Positions 44,153 through 51,923 of a stretch of DNA of 64,000 nucleotides are shown one piece after another; within the stretch, counting starts at the first letter, position 1; the number at the start of each line of letters is the position of its first letter. Position numbers and translations under genes: made by a program. Location of the stretch: assembly GCA_020633675.1 (NCBI GenBank), contig JACKDE010000007.1, positions 1 through 64,000 on the forward strand. The letters are read 5' to 3'. The notes below the pieces were generated by a model. It did not search any database. It saw only the letters and a list, made by a program, of their open reading frames with translations, and had not been told where the DNA came from. Origin of the DNA: Deferribacteres bacterium (GTDB lineage: Bacteria > Zhuqueibacterota > Zhuqueibacteria > Zhuqueibacterales > Geothermadaptataceae).

Positions 44153-45388
44153 ATGGATAATCTGCAGACTGCGGCCAAGCCTGAACCATCTAAATTGTTT
44201 CGCAGAGGATTGGGCTTAAAAAATGAAGTTGCGCAGGAACTTGACTCAGACTATGCCAGCAGTTTGATCGATCAACTGCGTGCCAATGAATATCAAATGG
44301 ATATTGGAAATATCACCGTATTTCTGGCAAAGGAATTTGGCTTTTGCTATGGCGTTGATCGTGCAATTGACTATGCCTATCAAACCCGTAGAAAATTTCC
44401 GGATAAGCGTGTGTTTTTAACTGGGGAGATTATTCACAATCCTCATGTGAACAATCGCATGCTCGAAATGGGCATCGAGTTTTTATCGGGACAATATGCA
44501 AAGGGCAATAACATTGATGTTGTGCAGGCAGATGACGTGGTGATTCTACCAGCTTTTGGTGTGACGACACATGAAATGGAAATGCTGATTGCAAGAGGGT
44601 GCATTTTGGTCGACACGACTTGCGGTTCAGTGTTGAACGTCTGGAAAAGGGTGGAAAAATACGCATCCACTGGATTCACGTCTGTAATTCATGGTAAATA
44701 CTATCACGAAGAAACCCTGGCAACCAGTTCACAAACTGCCAAATTCCCGGGAGCACACTATCTTGTGGTTTTGGATATGAAAGAAACCGAGATGGTATGC
44801 GATTATATTGGTGGGAAAATGGATAAATCTGCATTCATGAAATACTTCAAGTCCGCGATGTCCAATGGCTTTGATCCAGATCTGCATTTGCAAAAAATTG
44901 GCGTTGCGAACCAAACGACGATGCTCTCAAATGAATCATTGGCAATCGGCAGACGCATCGAGATGGAAATGGCGATCAAGTATGGTGAAGAAAATCTTGC
45001 TGAGCACTTTCGCACCTTTGACACAATTTGCAGCGCCACCCAGGAGCGCCAGGATGCAATTCTGGAACTTGTTGAGAAAGAAAAACTTGATATTATGTTA
45101 ATTGTGGGCGGGTATAACTCTTCTAACACTTCACATTTGGCAGAGATTTCCGGTGACTACACCAGCGCCTATCATATCGATGATGCCCGTTGCCTCGTTT
45201 CTGCTGAGTTGCTGAAGCATCAGCTGGTCGGACAAAAAACAGAATCATCTCGGCGCGACTGGTTGCCAGCCGGCCCGCTCAAACTCGGTATCACCGCTGG
45301 CGCGTCGACGCCCAACAGTAAAATTGCTGAGGTATTGGCACGGCTTGCCGAAATACGCGGTGTCGAGCTTGAAGCGCTTTTAAAATAA
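44153..45388 (+). CDS. ispH: IspH, HMBPP reductase (long form)
   Basis: Iron-sulfur enzyme that makes IPP and DMAPP, the last step of the MEP isoprenoid pathway. The three cluster cysteines are in EFGFCYGVDRA (Cys65), VDTTCGSV and TICSATQERQ. The substrate-binding block EIIHNPHVNN and the Glu of FGVTTHEM are present. The 411-residue length includes an N-terminal extension of about 50 residues, as in cyanobacterial and plant IspH, unlike the 310-residue proteobacterial form. I start at ATG 44153 with AAAGG 7 nt upstream rather than 27 codons earlier. A terminator follows. Confidence 0.93.
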   Translation: MDNLQTAAKPEPSKLFRRGLGLKNEVAQELDSDYASSLIDQLRANEYQMDIGNITVFLAKEFGFCYGVDRAIDYAYQTRRKFPDKRVFLTGEIIHNPHVNNRMLEMGIEFLSGQYAKGNNIDVVQADDVVILPAFGVTTHEMEMLIARGCILVDTTCGSVLNVWKRVEKYASTGFTSVIHGKYYHEETLATSSQTAKFPGAHYLVVLDMKETEMVCDYIGGKMDKSAFMKYFKSAMSNGFDPDLHLQKIGVANQTTMLSNESLAIGRRIEMEMAIKYGEENLAEHFRTFDTICSATQERQDAILELVEKEKLDIMLIVGGYNSSNTSHLAEISGDYTSAYHIDDARCLVSAELLKHQLVGQKTESSRRDWLPAGPLKLGITAGASTPNSKIAEVLARLAEIRGVELEALLK

Positions 45389-45391
45389 ACA

Positions 45392-45427
45392 AAAAAGGGA
45401 TCATGCCAAATCGGCCGATCCCTTTTT
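45392..45427. terminator. Bidirectional Rho-independent terminator
   Basis: AAAAAGGGATC (45392-45402) pairs with GATCCCTTTTT (45417-45427). It has a T-run on each strand, so it can end both ispH and the convergent lipoprotein gene. Confidence 0.9.
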
Positions 45428-45466
45428 ACATTACTCTGTATAAAAGCTTAATTTTCTGCTAGATAT

Positions 45467-46465
45467 TTAGAACTCATTCCATTTGTGAAATTGGCTCTCC
45501 TGCAGTGTTTTGAAAAACTCATCTGTCAATTCGCCTTGCAGAACAGCGACTTTGCCTTCCTGGAACACCTTGATTTTATTTAGCTCGTCGACTTTGGTGC
45601 GTTCATTCGAAACGGCCAGCTTTGCTGCCGCCAGTGCACCTTTCATCAGATCAACCATTACCTGACCGCTCTCGTTCGAATCACATAGCAGCATGCCATT
45701 AAAATCGACAGCACCATTTGCCTTTGCTGAAAAAACGACCGACTCGACACGCTCAAATGCCGGCATATTTCGGCGCAGCTCGGAAGCGAAGCTCTCGCTC
45801 TGCGCGGTAAGGGTTTTGGCATCGAGAGCCATCCACAACTGATCGCCGTATTTGACATTTTTCACCAGATCGCCCAAATACTGCGGTCTGTCAATCAGGC
45901 TTTCGCCCAGCGTACCATCCAGTACAGATGTCAGCCAGCTTTGCGGACCAAGATAGATCGTGCTGGCATCAGCGAAGCAGACGCCAAACTCATTTTTGCT
46001 CTTTTTTATCACATAAATCGTTTTCCCCGCTACTTGCTTCTCAGTCCATGGAATTTCACGGTTTTCCTGCTGTGATTTAATGCGAACAAATTCAATGATG
46101 CGATTTTCATCAAAGTCACCTTTCATAATTACAAAAGCCTTTTGTTGCCCGCGACTTTTCGAAAGCACACTCCCAATAAGCAGGTTGTGAAAGTCTTTTT
46201 GTGGATCAAGGCCAGTCTCAGCCTTGAATGATTCAAAATCTTCGTCGGTTTGTTCTCTGATGTGATCTTTGAATTCAGAGAGAATCTGCTTGGCTAAGGG
46301 CGTTTCGTTTATTTTTTGAAAATCGCAAAATAGAACAAGATTGGATTCTGCGGGCAAAAGCTTCAGGCTTTCCTGGGCCGTCCCGGAAATTTTCATACCC
46401 GCTTGCTCACTGTTGCAACCTGCCAGTATTGTTACAGCAAGGGCGACTGCATAGACTCTTTTCAT
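45467..46465 (-). CDS. Predicted lipoprotein, unknown function
   Basis: A 332-residue protein with a lipoprotein signal: MKRVYAVALAVTILAGC, lipobox LAGC with lipidated Cys17. The mature part begins with LKLLPAESNLVLFCDFQKIN and has repeated alpha-beta units, somewhat like DUF3352-type proteins. I cannot identify it firmly. GGAGG precedes the ATG. It lies 12 nt after the ABC permease stop, suggesting an accessory or client of the exporter. Confidence 0.7.
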   Translation of the reverse strand: MKRVYAVALAVTILAGCNSEQAGMKISGTAQESLKLLPAESNLVLFCDFQKINETPLAKQILSEFKDHIREQTDEDFESFKAETGLDPQKDFHNLLIGSVLSKSRGQQKAFVIMKGDFDENRIIEFVRIKSQQENREIPWTEKQVAGKTIYVIKKSKNEFGVCFADASTIYLGPQSWLTSVLDGTLGESLIDRPQYLGDLVKNVKYGDQLWMALDAKTLTAQSESFASELRRNMPAFERVESVVFSAKANGAVDFNGMLLCDSNESGQVMVDLMKGALAAAKLAVSNERTKVDELNKIKVFQEGKVAVLQGELTDEFFKTLQESQFHKWNEF

Positions 46466-46477
46466 TTTTTCCTCCGG

Positions 46478-47305
46478 TTAAAAATCTTTTTTATGAAAAA
46501 AATAAATTGCCAGGCCGAAAAAGAACAAGCCAATCAAAACGGAGTGCCAGACAGGCTCCCACGTCATCACCGGCTGGCCTAAAACACTGCGTGTCACTAT
46601 CTCGCCGAACTCGAACGTTCGGGGAGTTAGATAATATAGCCCATCAAGAAGAATTTGATAAATCCTCTCGCTCAGCAAAGCGTAAATGCGATCACGCTGA
46701 TACAACCAAGGGCTAAAAAAGATCACCAGGTAGGCACCCATGATGGCAACGGCTGAATTCTGCACTAATATCCCCAAAAGCACCATAAAGGCATACAACA
46801 CCGCAAAAATTACCACAATCAACACGCCGGATATCAGAAATGGTACATGCCAAACGCCGGTTTTTATTGATAAAATCAGCCAGGTACCAAGAATCAGATA
46901 AAAAACATTGAAACTGACGATGGCCAATGCGCCTGCAAAGCGTCCGATAAGCAGGTTTGTGCGCGAAATCGGCTTGGATAGAAGCCAATCGACGTGCCCT
47001 TTTTGCAGCATGTTCGGTACAAGACTGGCCGTCGCGAAAATGGAGAGAAAAAGTCCGCCTGTAAAGAGCGCAGTTGCAATGCCGGTTTCAATCGTTCGTA
47101 CAAACTCACCGAGATTGAAATTGATACGACCAGGCTCATTGCCAAAAACGGCGATTCCTCGCAGCGCACCATCCACAATGTCGACATTCAAGGCAAATAA
47201 AAAAAGTGCAAGCGTAATCGAAGAGATAATGAAAAAGGTGACAAATGTTTTCCTGGCCAGCGATTCACGGAAAGTGTAAAAGCAAACAGCCCATATTTTA
47301 GCCAT
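46478..47305 (-). CDS. ABC-2-type exporter permease
   Basis: A 275-residue membrane protein with six predicted helices: one near the N-terminus (VTFFIISSITLALFLFALNV), a cluster at about 75-215 and one near the C-terminus (SVLIGLFFFGLAIYFF). A soluble loop of about 45 residues follows TM1. The FSKPISRTNLLIGRFAGALA-type segment (LLSKPISRTNLLIGRFAGAL) is typical of ABC-2 or NosY-like permeases. GGAGG precedes the ATG at 47305, which overlaps the last 8 nt of the ATPase gene; the upstream frame extension is an artefact. Confidence 0.85.
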   Translation of the reverse strand: MAKIWAVCFYTFRESLARKTFVTFFIISSITLALFLFALNVDIVDGALRGIAVFGNEPGRINFNLGEFVRTIETGIATALFTGGLFLSIFATASLVPNMLQKGHVDWLLSKPISRTNLLIGRFAGALAIVSFNVFYLILGTWLILSIKTGVWHVPFLISGVLIVVIFAVLYAFMVLLGILVQNSAVAIMGAYLVIFFSPWLYQRDRIYALLSERIYQILLDGLYYLTPRTFEFGEIVTRSVLGQPVMTWEPVWHSVLIGLFFFGLAIYFFHKKDF

Positions 47306-48269
47306 TGTGCGCCTCCGATGCTGTCGCAGTTTGGTTAGACAGCAGTTCATTAAAGTCTGCCGCGCCCGCGCCTTGAATAGTCTGCACAAAGCTATCTTCA
47401 AGCGATTGCCGGTAAGGCTGAATAGACTGGATCAATATTTGTTCTGAGCGCAGCATATCGATAATGCTGTTAAGCTGCACCACGTTTGAAACAACAACTT
47501 CAAGAAATCCATTGGCCGTCTGCAGCGCATTCGATGATTGCCGGATCCGCTCAAGCAGGTGCTCGTTTTTAATGTCAGCATGAATTTGGAAACGCTGATC
47601 TGAGGTTGTGAGCTCCCGAACAGTACTTTGTCGCAGCAATTTGCCTTTGTGCAAAATTGCAACTTCATCACAAATCATTTCCACTTCAGAGAGCAGGTGT
47701 GAGTTTAGAAAGATGGTCTTGCCTTGAGCTTTAAGCTCGAGCAGCAGGTCGCGGATCTCTTTGCGACCAATTGGGTCAACGCCATCGGTGGGTTCATCCA
47801 GAAAAATCAATTCTGGATCATGCAACATGGACTGAGCAAGACCAAGCCGTTGCAGCATACCTTTGCTATACTTTTTAATCTTGGTGGAGCGCCATTCCCA
47901 CATATTTACGCACTTGAGCAGCTTTTCAGCGCGATCAGTCCGGTCTTGCTTGTTTTGCATGCCGCTGAGGCGGGCAGAGAAATCGAGCACAGCAGCACCG
48001 GTTAGAAATTCAGGAAAGCGATGATTTTCGGGGAGATAACCGACTTTTTCGCGGGCTGAAGGCGATGAAACCGGATAATCGAATAAAGTGGCTTGTCCGC
48101 TGCTGGCGTGCAAAATTCCCAGCAGGATTTTGATGAAGGTGGTCTTGCCTGCTCCATTCGGCCCAAGCAAACCAAAAATTTGGCCTGGATTGACAGTGAT
48201 GGATACTTCTCGCAATGCTTTCACGCGCCCGCGATTGAATTGGCGCGACAAATCCCGAGTGACGATCAT
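47298..48269 (-). CDS. ABC transporter ATPase (ABC-2 exporter / NatA-like)
   Basis: A 323-residue ATPase. Walker A GPNGAGKTT at 36-44, signature YSKGMLQRLGLAQ, Walker B LIFLDEPTDGVDP and the switch His in FLNSHLLSEVEMI. A C-terminal accessory domain (about 225-323) follows, as in drug- or multidrug-exporter ATPases. The ATG at 48269 lies downstream of GGAGGAG; an in-frame start at 48311 is less likely. It heads the three-gene set with the permease and the lipoprotein. Confidence 0.9.
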   Translation of the reverse strand: MIVTRDLSRQFNRGRVKALREVSITVNPGQIFGLLGPNGAGKTTFIKILLGILHASSGQATLFDYPVSSPSAREKVGYLPENHRFPEFLTGAAVLDFSARLSGMQNKQDRTDRAEKLLKCVNMWEWRSTKIKKYSKGMLQRLGLAQSMLHDPELIFLDEPTDGVDPIGRKEIRDLLLELKAQGKTIFLNSHLLSEVEMICDEVAILHKGKLLRQSTVRELTTSDQRFQIHADIKNEHLLERIRQSSNALQTANGFLEVVVSNVVQLNSIIDMLRSEQILIQSIQPYRQSLEDSFVQTIQGAGAADFNELLSNQTATASEAHNG

Positions 48270-48776
48270 TTGTGACGATTCTCCTCCAATTTTGCAAGGC
48301 TTACGCATCAATTATGTTCAAGTTGCAAACCAATTAAAAAGCCTATTTTCTCGCAAAATACGTCTTTTTTCATGCGCTTTTTTACAATTGCTTTTTTTGC
48401 AATACATATCAATGAGTGGTATTTGTTCATGTTGAATTTTTGCAAAAAAGCGAAATTCGCTCTTTTGACAAAGAACTGCGTTGTGATTTTCGAATTTTGG
48501 TAAAGGGTGCAATGGCATCCAGCTGCGTGATACTGGCCATTGCGATTCGGCTTTGGACTATCGGCGCGATCTGATAGACTGGCTTTTAATCAAACAACGC
48601 ACAGTCGATTAAATTCAATGCTGCGAAGCAGTCGCCATTTCGACGGAAATTTGATCAGTCGATAATGGATATGCCCAGCATAAGCCGGGAACCAGGGAAC
48701 AGGTTCTTGCAGGTAGGACGGTCTGATGTAAAATGGAATTGCTGCATGACCATCAACAATTTGGTGGAAGCACTCG
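48270..48776. other. Divergent gap, AT-rich
   Basis: About 500 nt between divergent genes. The left part is AT-rich with small hairpin-prone palindromes: ATTGC/GCAAT at 48387-48403 and an AGCGAA-A-TTCGCT palindrome near 48449-48461. I see no clear -35/-10 pair. Near 48510-48530, TGGCATCCAGCTGC is one base off sigma-54 spacing, and I do not call it. Confidence 0.4.
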
Positions 48777-49724
48777 ATGGAAGATGTTTACAAACAAGAT
48801 TTTTCTGTACGAAAAGTTCTGGGGGAGATAATTGGCGTAAGCCCGGCAATGGTGCGACTGCGTCGAGCCATTCGCAAAATCGCCAGGACGCGGGAAAACG
48901 TTCTTTTGATTGGTGAATCTGGAGTAGGAAAGCGATTTTTCGCACAAAAAATACATTTGCTCGGTCCAAATAAACACCAACCTTTTGTCGAAATTGACTG
49001 CAGTTTGGTTTATAGCCATTTCAGCAATGGCAAAGAACTGAAATTTGAAGAGTTTATCAGCGAAAAAATGCTGGATGCCGTGCATGGAACATTGGCATTT
49101 TACCGTATCGAATCGCTGACTCCCTCGCAGCAGGTCCAAATTCTACGCTGTCTTTCAGCCAGCAATGGCCAGTTAAACGGTAATGCTGAATCCAGTCCCC
49201 GCATCGTTGCCACAACTGAGCTGGATACCAAGAGTGCGATAGGTAAGAAACGTATTGATGCGAAGCTTTATTACCTGCTCGGCGAAATCTTGATAACGGT
49301 GCCACCTTTGCGCAATCGCAAACAGGATATCCCATATTTGTTTCAGCATTTTGTGGAAGATTTGCAAAAAAGTGAGGGGGACGAAGCATTCGCTGGCTTG
49401 AGCGACGATTTGTATGATTCAATGATGTCGTACGAATGGCAAGGTAACGTGGAAGAGTTGCAGAATAGTACCCGCACCCTTGTTTTGACTGCAGATGATG
49501 GCGAGTCAATACCCGAGGCGCTGCCATTCATTAAGGATAATGATCCATTTAAGGCATTGATCGGCAAGCCATTACCAGATGCGATTGCCCAGGTCGAAAG
49601 ATATTTAATGAAGGTTGCACTTGGTAAATTTGAGGGCAACCAAACCAAGGCCGCACAGTATTTGAAAATTTCAGAGGCTTCGCTGCGATATAAATTGAAA
49701 AAATATAAAATTACCAATAAATGA
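48777..49724 (+). CDS. Degenerate NtrC-like protein: AAA+ remnant with Fis-type HTH
   Basis: A 315-residue relative of sigma-54 activators, without receiver domain. Walker A is kept (GESGVGKR, 46-53). The ESELFGHxxGAFTGA block that contacts sigma-54 is missing, replaced by unrelated sequence near 80-100. Walker B, normally GTLFLDEI, reads GTLAFYRI (104-111), losing both acidic residues. The arginine finger region LYYRL reads LYYLLG. The tail (about 265-312, VALGKFEGNQTKAAQYLKIS) is an intact Fis-type HTH. It may bind DNA as a non-ATPase regulator. The ATG has AGCACTCG upstream, a weak ribosome site. Confidence 0.8.
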   Translation: MEDVYKQDFSVRKVLGEIIGVSPAMVRLRRAIRKIARTRENVLLIGESGVGKRFFAQKIHLLGPNKHQPFVEIDCSLVYSHFSNGKELKFEEFISEKMLDAVHGTLAFYRIESLTPSQQVQILRCLSASNGQLNGNAESSPRIVATTELDTKSAIGKKRIDAKLYYLLGEILITVPPLRNRKQDIPYLFQHFVEDLQKSEGDEAFAGLSDDLYDSMMSYEWQGNVEELQNSTRTLVLTADDGESIPEALPFIKDNDPFKALIGKPLPDAIAQVERYLMKVALGKFEGNQTKAAQYLKISEASLRYKLKKYKITNK

Positions 49725-49768
49725 AGCTTGAGCCAATACAGCATTGATTACAGGATATTTCAAATCTG

Positions 49769-50245
49769 ATGAATCGAGATCGAAGCCGCCAATTCAAATA
49801 TGATATCTCCGAAGGCATGGATAGTACTCAACACAACAACGGACAACTCGGGGGGAGCTTCAAGCAGGTTCATTCGCATGACGATCTGATTCCTCTGGAT
49901 CGCATTTCAATGGACGCGCTTCTGCAGACGCTGATTGCACGAAAATTCGTCACTCACCAGGAGCTCTCGGATTGCGAAAGCAGGCTTCGCGGAGCGATTC
50001 ATGCAAGATCTGGAGAACCGATACAGACAGAACTGCCGCGAAACGAACATCCATCGCAGTTTCATAAAGAACGCATTGTGCGAACCCATTCGAATCGCCA
50101 GCAGGAGAATGTCCGGTTCAAATTTTTGCGCAAGCTGTTCGGGCATTTTCGCTGGAGCCGTAGAATTGCAACAGCCTTATTTGGCTGGAAATGGCGGCGA
50201 AAGGGAGGACATGACGGCATGACCAACATGGAAAATATGCATTGA
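49769..50245 (+). CDS. Small basic protein, unknown
   Basis: A 158-residue soluble protein I cannot identify. The first 60 residues are polar and acidic, with HSHDDLIPLDRISMDALLQTLIARKFVTHQEL, a helix pair resembling a short recognition or dimer segment. The C-terminus is strongly basic (RFKFLRKLFGHFRWSRRIATALFGWKWRRKGG) and may bind nucleic acid or membrane. It lies 44 nt after the degenerate NtrC-like gene and probably shares its transcript. An alternative start is ATG 49817. Confidence 0.55.
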   Translation: MNRDRSRQFKYDISEGMDSTQHNNGQLGGSFKQVHSHDDLIPLDRISMDALLQTLIARKFVTHQELSDCESRLRGAIHARSGEPIQTELPRNEHPSQFHKERIVRTHSNRQQENVRFKFLRKLFGHFRWSRRIATALFGWKWRRKGGHDGMTNMENMH

Positions 50246-50261
50246 GTTGCTGCGAAGCCAT

Positions 50262-51368
50262 TTACCGCAACTGGTTGGTCTTTAGTCGTTGCTCTTGAGC
50301 ATGTCGATCTAATGCCAGCTCAATCAACCTTTCAAGCAGATTGGAATAAGGCAACCCGGAAACTTCCCATAGTTTAGGGTACATGCTGATTTTAGTGAAA
50401 CCCGGAATCGTGTTGATCTCATTTACCAGCAACTCACCATTTTCCTTTAAAAAGAAATCCACACGCGCCATACCTTCGCAGCATAAGACTTCATAAGTTT
50501 TCACCGCAAGCGATTGCACCTCTATCATTTTGTCTTCAGGGAGCTCAGCCGGAATATTTAGCAATGCACCCACATCATCGATGTATTTGGCATCATATGA
50601 GTAGAATTCATGTTTCGGAATAATCTCACCAGCTAACGATGCAATCGGCTGCTCATTGCCGAGCACAGAGCACTCTATTTCGCGCCCTTCTATATTTTCC
50701 TCAATAATAATTTTCTGATCGAATAAAAAAGCATCTTCTATCGCGGAATAAAACTCGCTTTCTGAGTGGACCTTGTGAATCCCAACGGATGATCCCAAAT
50801 TTGCTGGTTTGATAAAAAACGGCAATCTCAATCTTTTCCTGATTTGCTCGAAATCCAACGATGCAGCTTTGCCTTTGTGCAGTACAACAAAGTCTGCGAT
50901 CAGTATACCAGCATCTCGCAGCAGGCGTTTCATCACATCTTTGTCCATGCCAACTGATGAGCCCAGGACGCTGGCACCAACAAATGGGATGCCAGCCAGC
51001 TTTAACAAGCCCTGCACTGTACCATCCTCTCCGAACGGGCCGTGCAATACTGGAAAAATCACATCCACCGGTAAAATCGCATTCGGGTTAGCAATGTCGA
51101 TCAGCTTTGGGCCGGCAGCGCCACCCGGTGCAAGGCCAAGCTCACGCTTGGAAGGCTGCAAAACGATCGTTTTGGGATTGTCTGCGTTAAGCAGATAATC
51201 CGTTTCATCCTGCAACATCCATCTACCCGCTTTGTCAATGCCGATCAACGTAACATCGAATTTTTGCCGATCGATGGCTTCGATGATATTCTTGGCAGAT
51301 TGCAGCGATACTTCATGCTCGGCCGAGCGGCCGCCAAAGAGAATGCCGACCCTGATTTTCTGATCCAT
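50262..51368 (-). CDS. ddl: D-alanine--D-alanine ligase
   Basis: Cytoplasmic ATP-grasp ligase that makes D-Ala-D-Ala for peptidoglycan. 368 residues. GGRSAEHEVSLQSA is the N-terminal signature, HGPFGEDGTVQGLLKLAGIPFVG the second block, and VGSSVG-like KPANLGSSVGI the glycine loop. Metal ligands lie in RVDFFLKENGELLVNEINTIPGFT. Normal length for the family. It is convergent with the 49769 gene (16-nt gap) and divergent from the peptidase. Confidence 0.95.
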   Translation of the reverse strand: MDQKIRVGILFGGRSAEHEVSLQSAKNIIEAIDRQKFDVTLIGIDKAGRWMLQDETDYLLNADNPKTIVLQPSKRELGLAPGGAAGPKLIDIANPNAILPVDVIFPVLHGPFGEDGTVQGLLKLAGIPFVGASVLGSSVGMDKDVMKRLLRDAGILIADFVVLHKGKAASLDFEQIRKRLRLPFFIKPANLGSSVGIHKVHSESEFYSAIEDAFLFDQKIIIEENIEGREIECSVLGNEQPIASLAGEIIPKHEFYSYDAKYIDDVGALLNIPAELPEDKMIEVQSLAVKTYEVLCCEGMARVDFFLKENGELLVNEINTIPGFTKISMYPKLWEVSGLPYSNLLERLIELALDRHAQEQRLKTNQLR

Positions 51369-51923
51369 ATCAATATCCGGTTAAAAATCTATAGCTGGGT
51401 TTGTTGTTATTGTCAGCCCAAGTGATTTTAGAGGCTAACATGCGTGGAAAAATATCAAGACAGGTTCAAGTTGCGCCGTATTTGATTGCCGAAATGCGCA
51501 CTTTTGCTTCAAAACCAGGTCGCGTCAATTTTCGAGCGAAAACGCGCAACCGAGCTTATACTATAAGTTTTCTACTAGAAAGCAAGCAAATTCTGGTCTG
51601 CAAAAAGTGTTGTTTGCTATTTAAAAAATTAATTTATATTTTTATTGCTGTTTTGTATAGAAACATTTGGGAAGATCAACTTCGGCAGAATGAAAAAATC
51701 GAAATGCTTCTATTGGATGGCTCGATGGTGAATTGGCTTCCACTTCTCTTCGACGCGCAGACACAGATTTCAGAGCGGAATGTGTGCTGGCGCCAATCGT
51801 TGACGCGGGAGCTGTTTCATGATCGCGCATCCGACTGCCTGAAACATGCTTTGAATGAGTCGTATTTTTCAGGTCTGCGGGAAGTTTTTGATGAAGATTT
51901 TTTTTTGCAAAAGGAGGTATGGC
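51369..51923. other. Gap between ddl and the dipeptidyl peptidase gene
   Basis: About 555 nt. A frame at 51401-52015 is open for 204 codons but starts at TTG without a ribosome site and has an unlikely composition, and it overlaps the peptidase start. The AT-rich centre (51600-51660) could carry the peptidase promoter. No hairpin, repeat or RNA gene recognised. Confidence 0.4.

Noticed and set aside
48520..48536. Sigma-54-like TGGCATCCAGCTGC before the degenerate NtrC gene
   Set aside because: GG to GC spacing is 11 instead of 12 bp, and the -12 box is not TTGC; activity is very unlikely.
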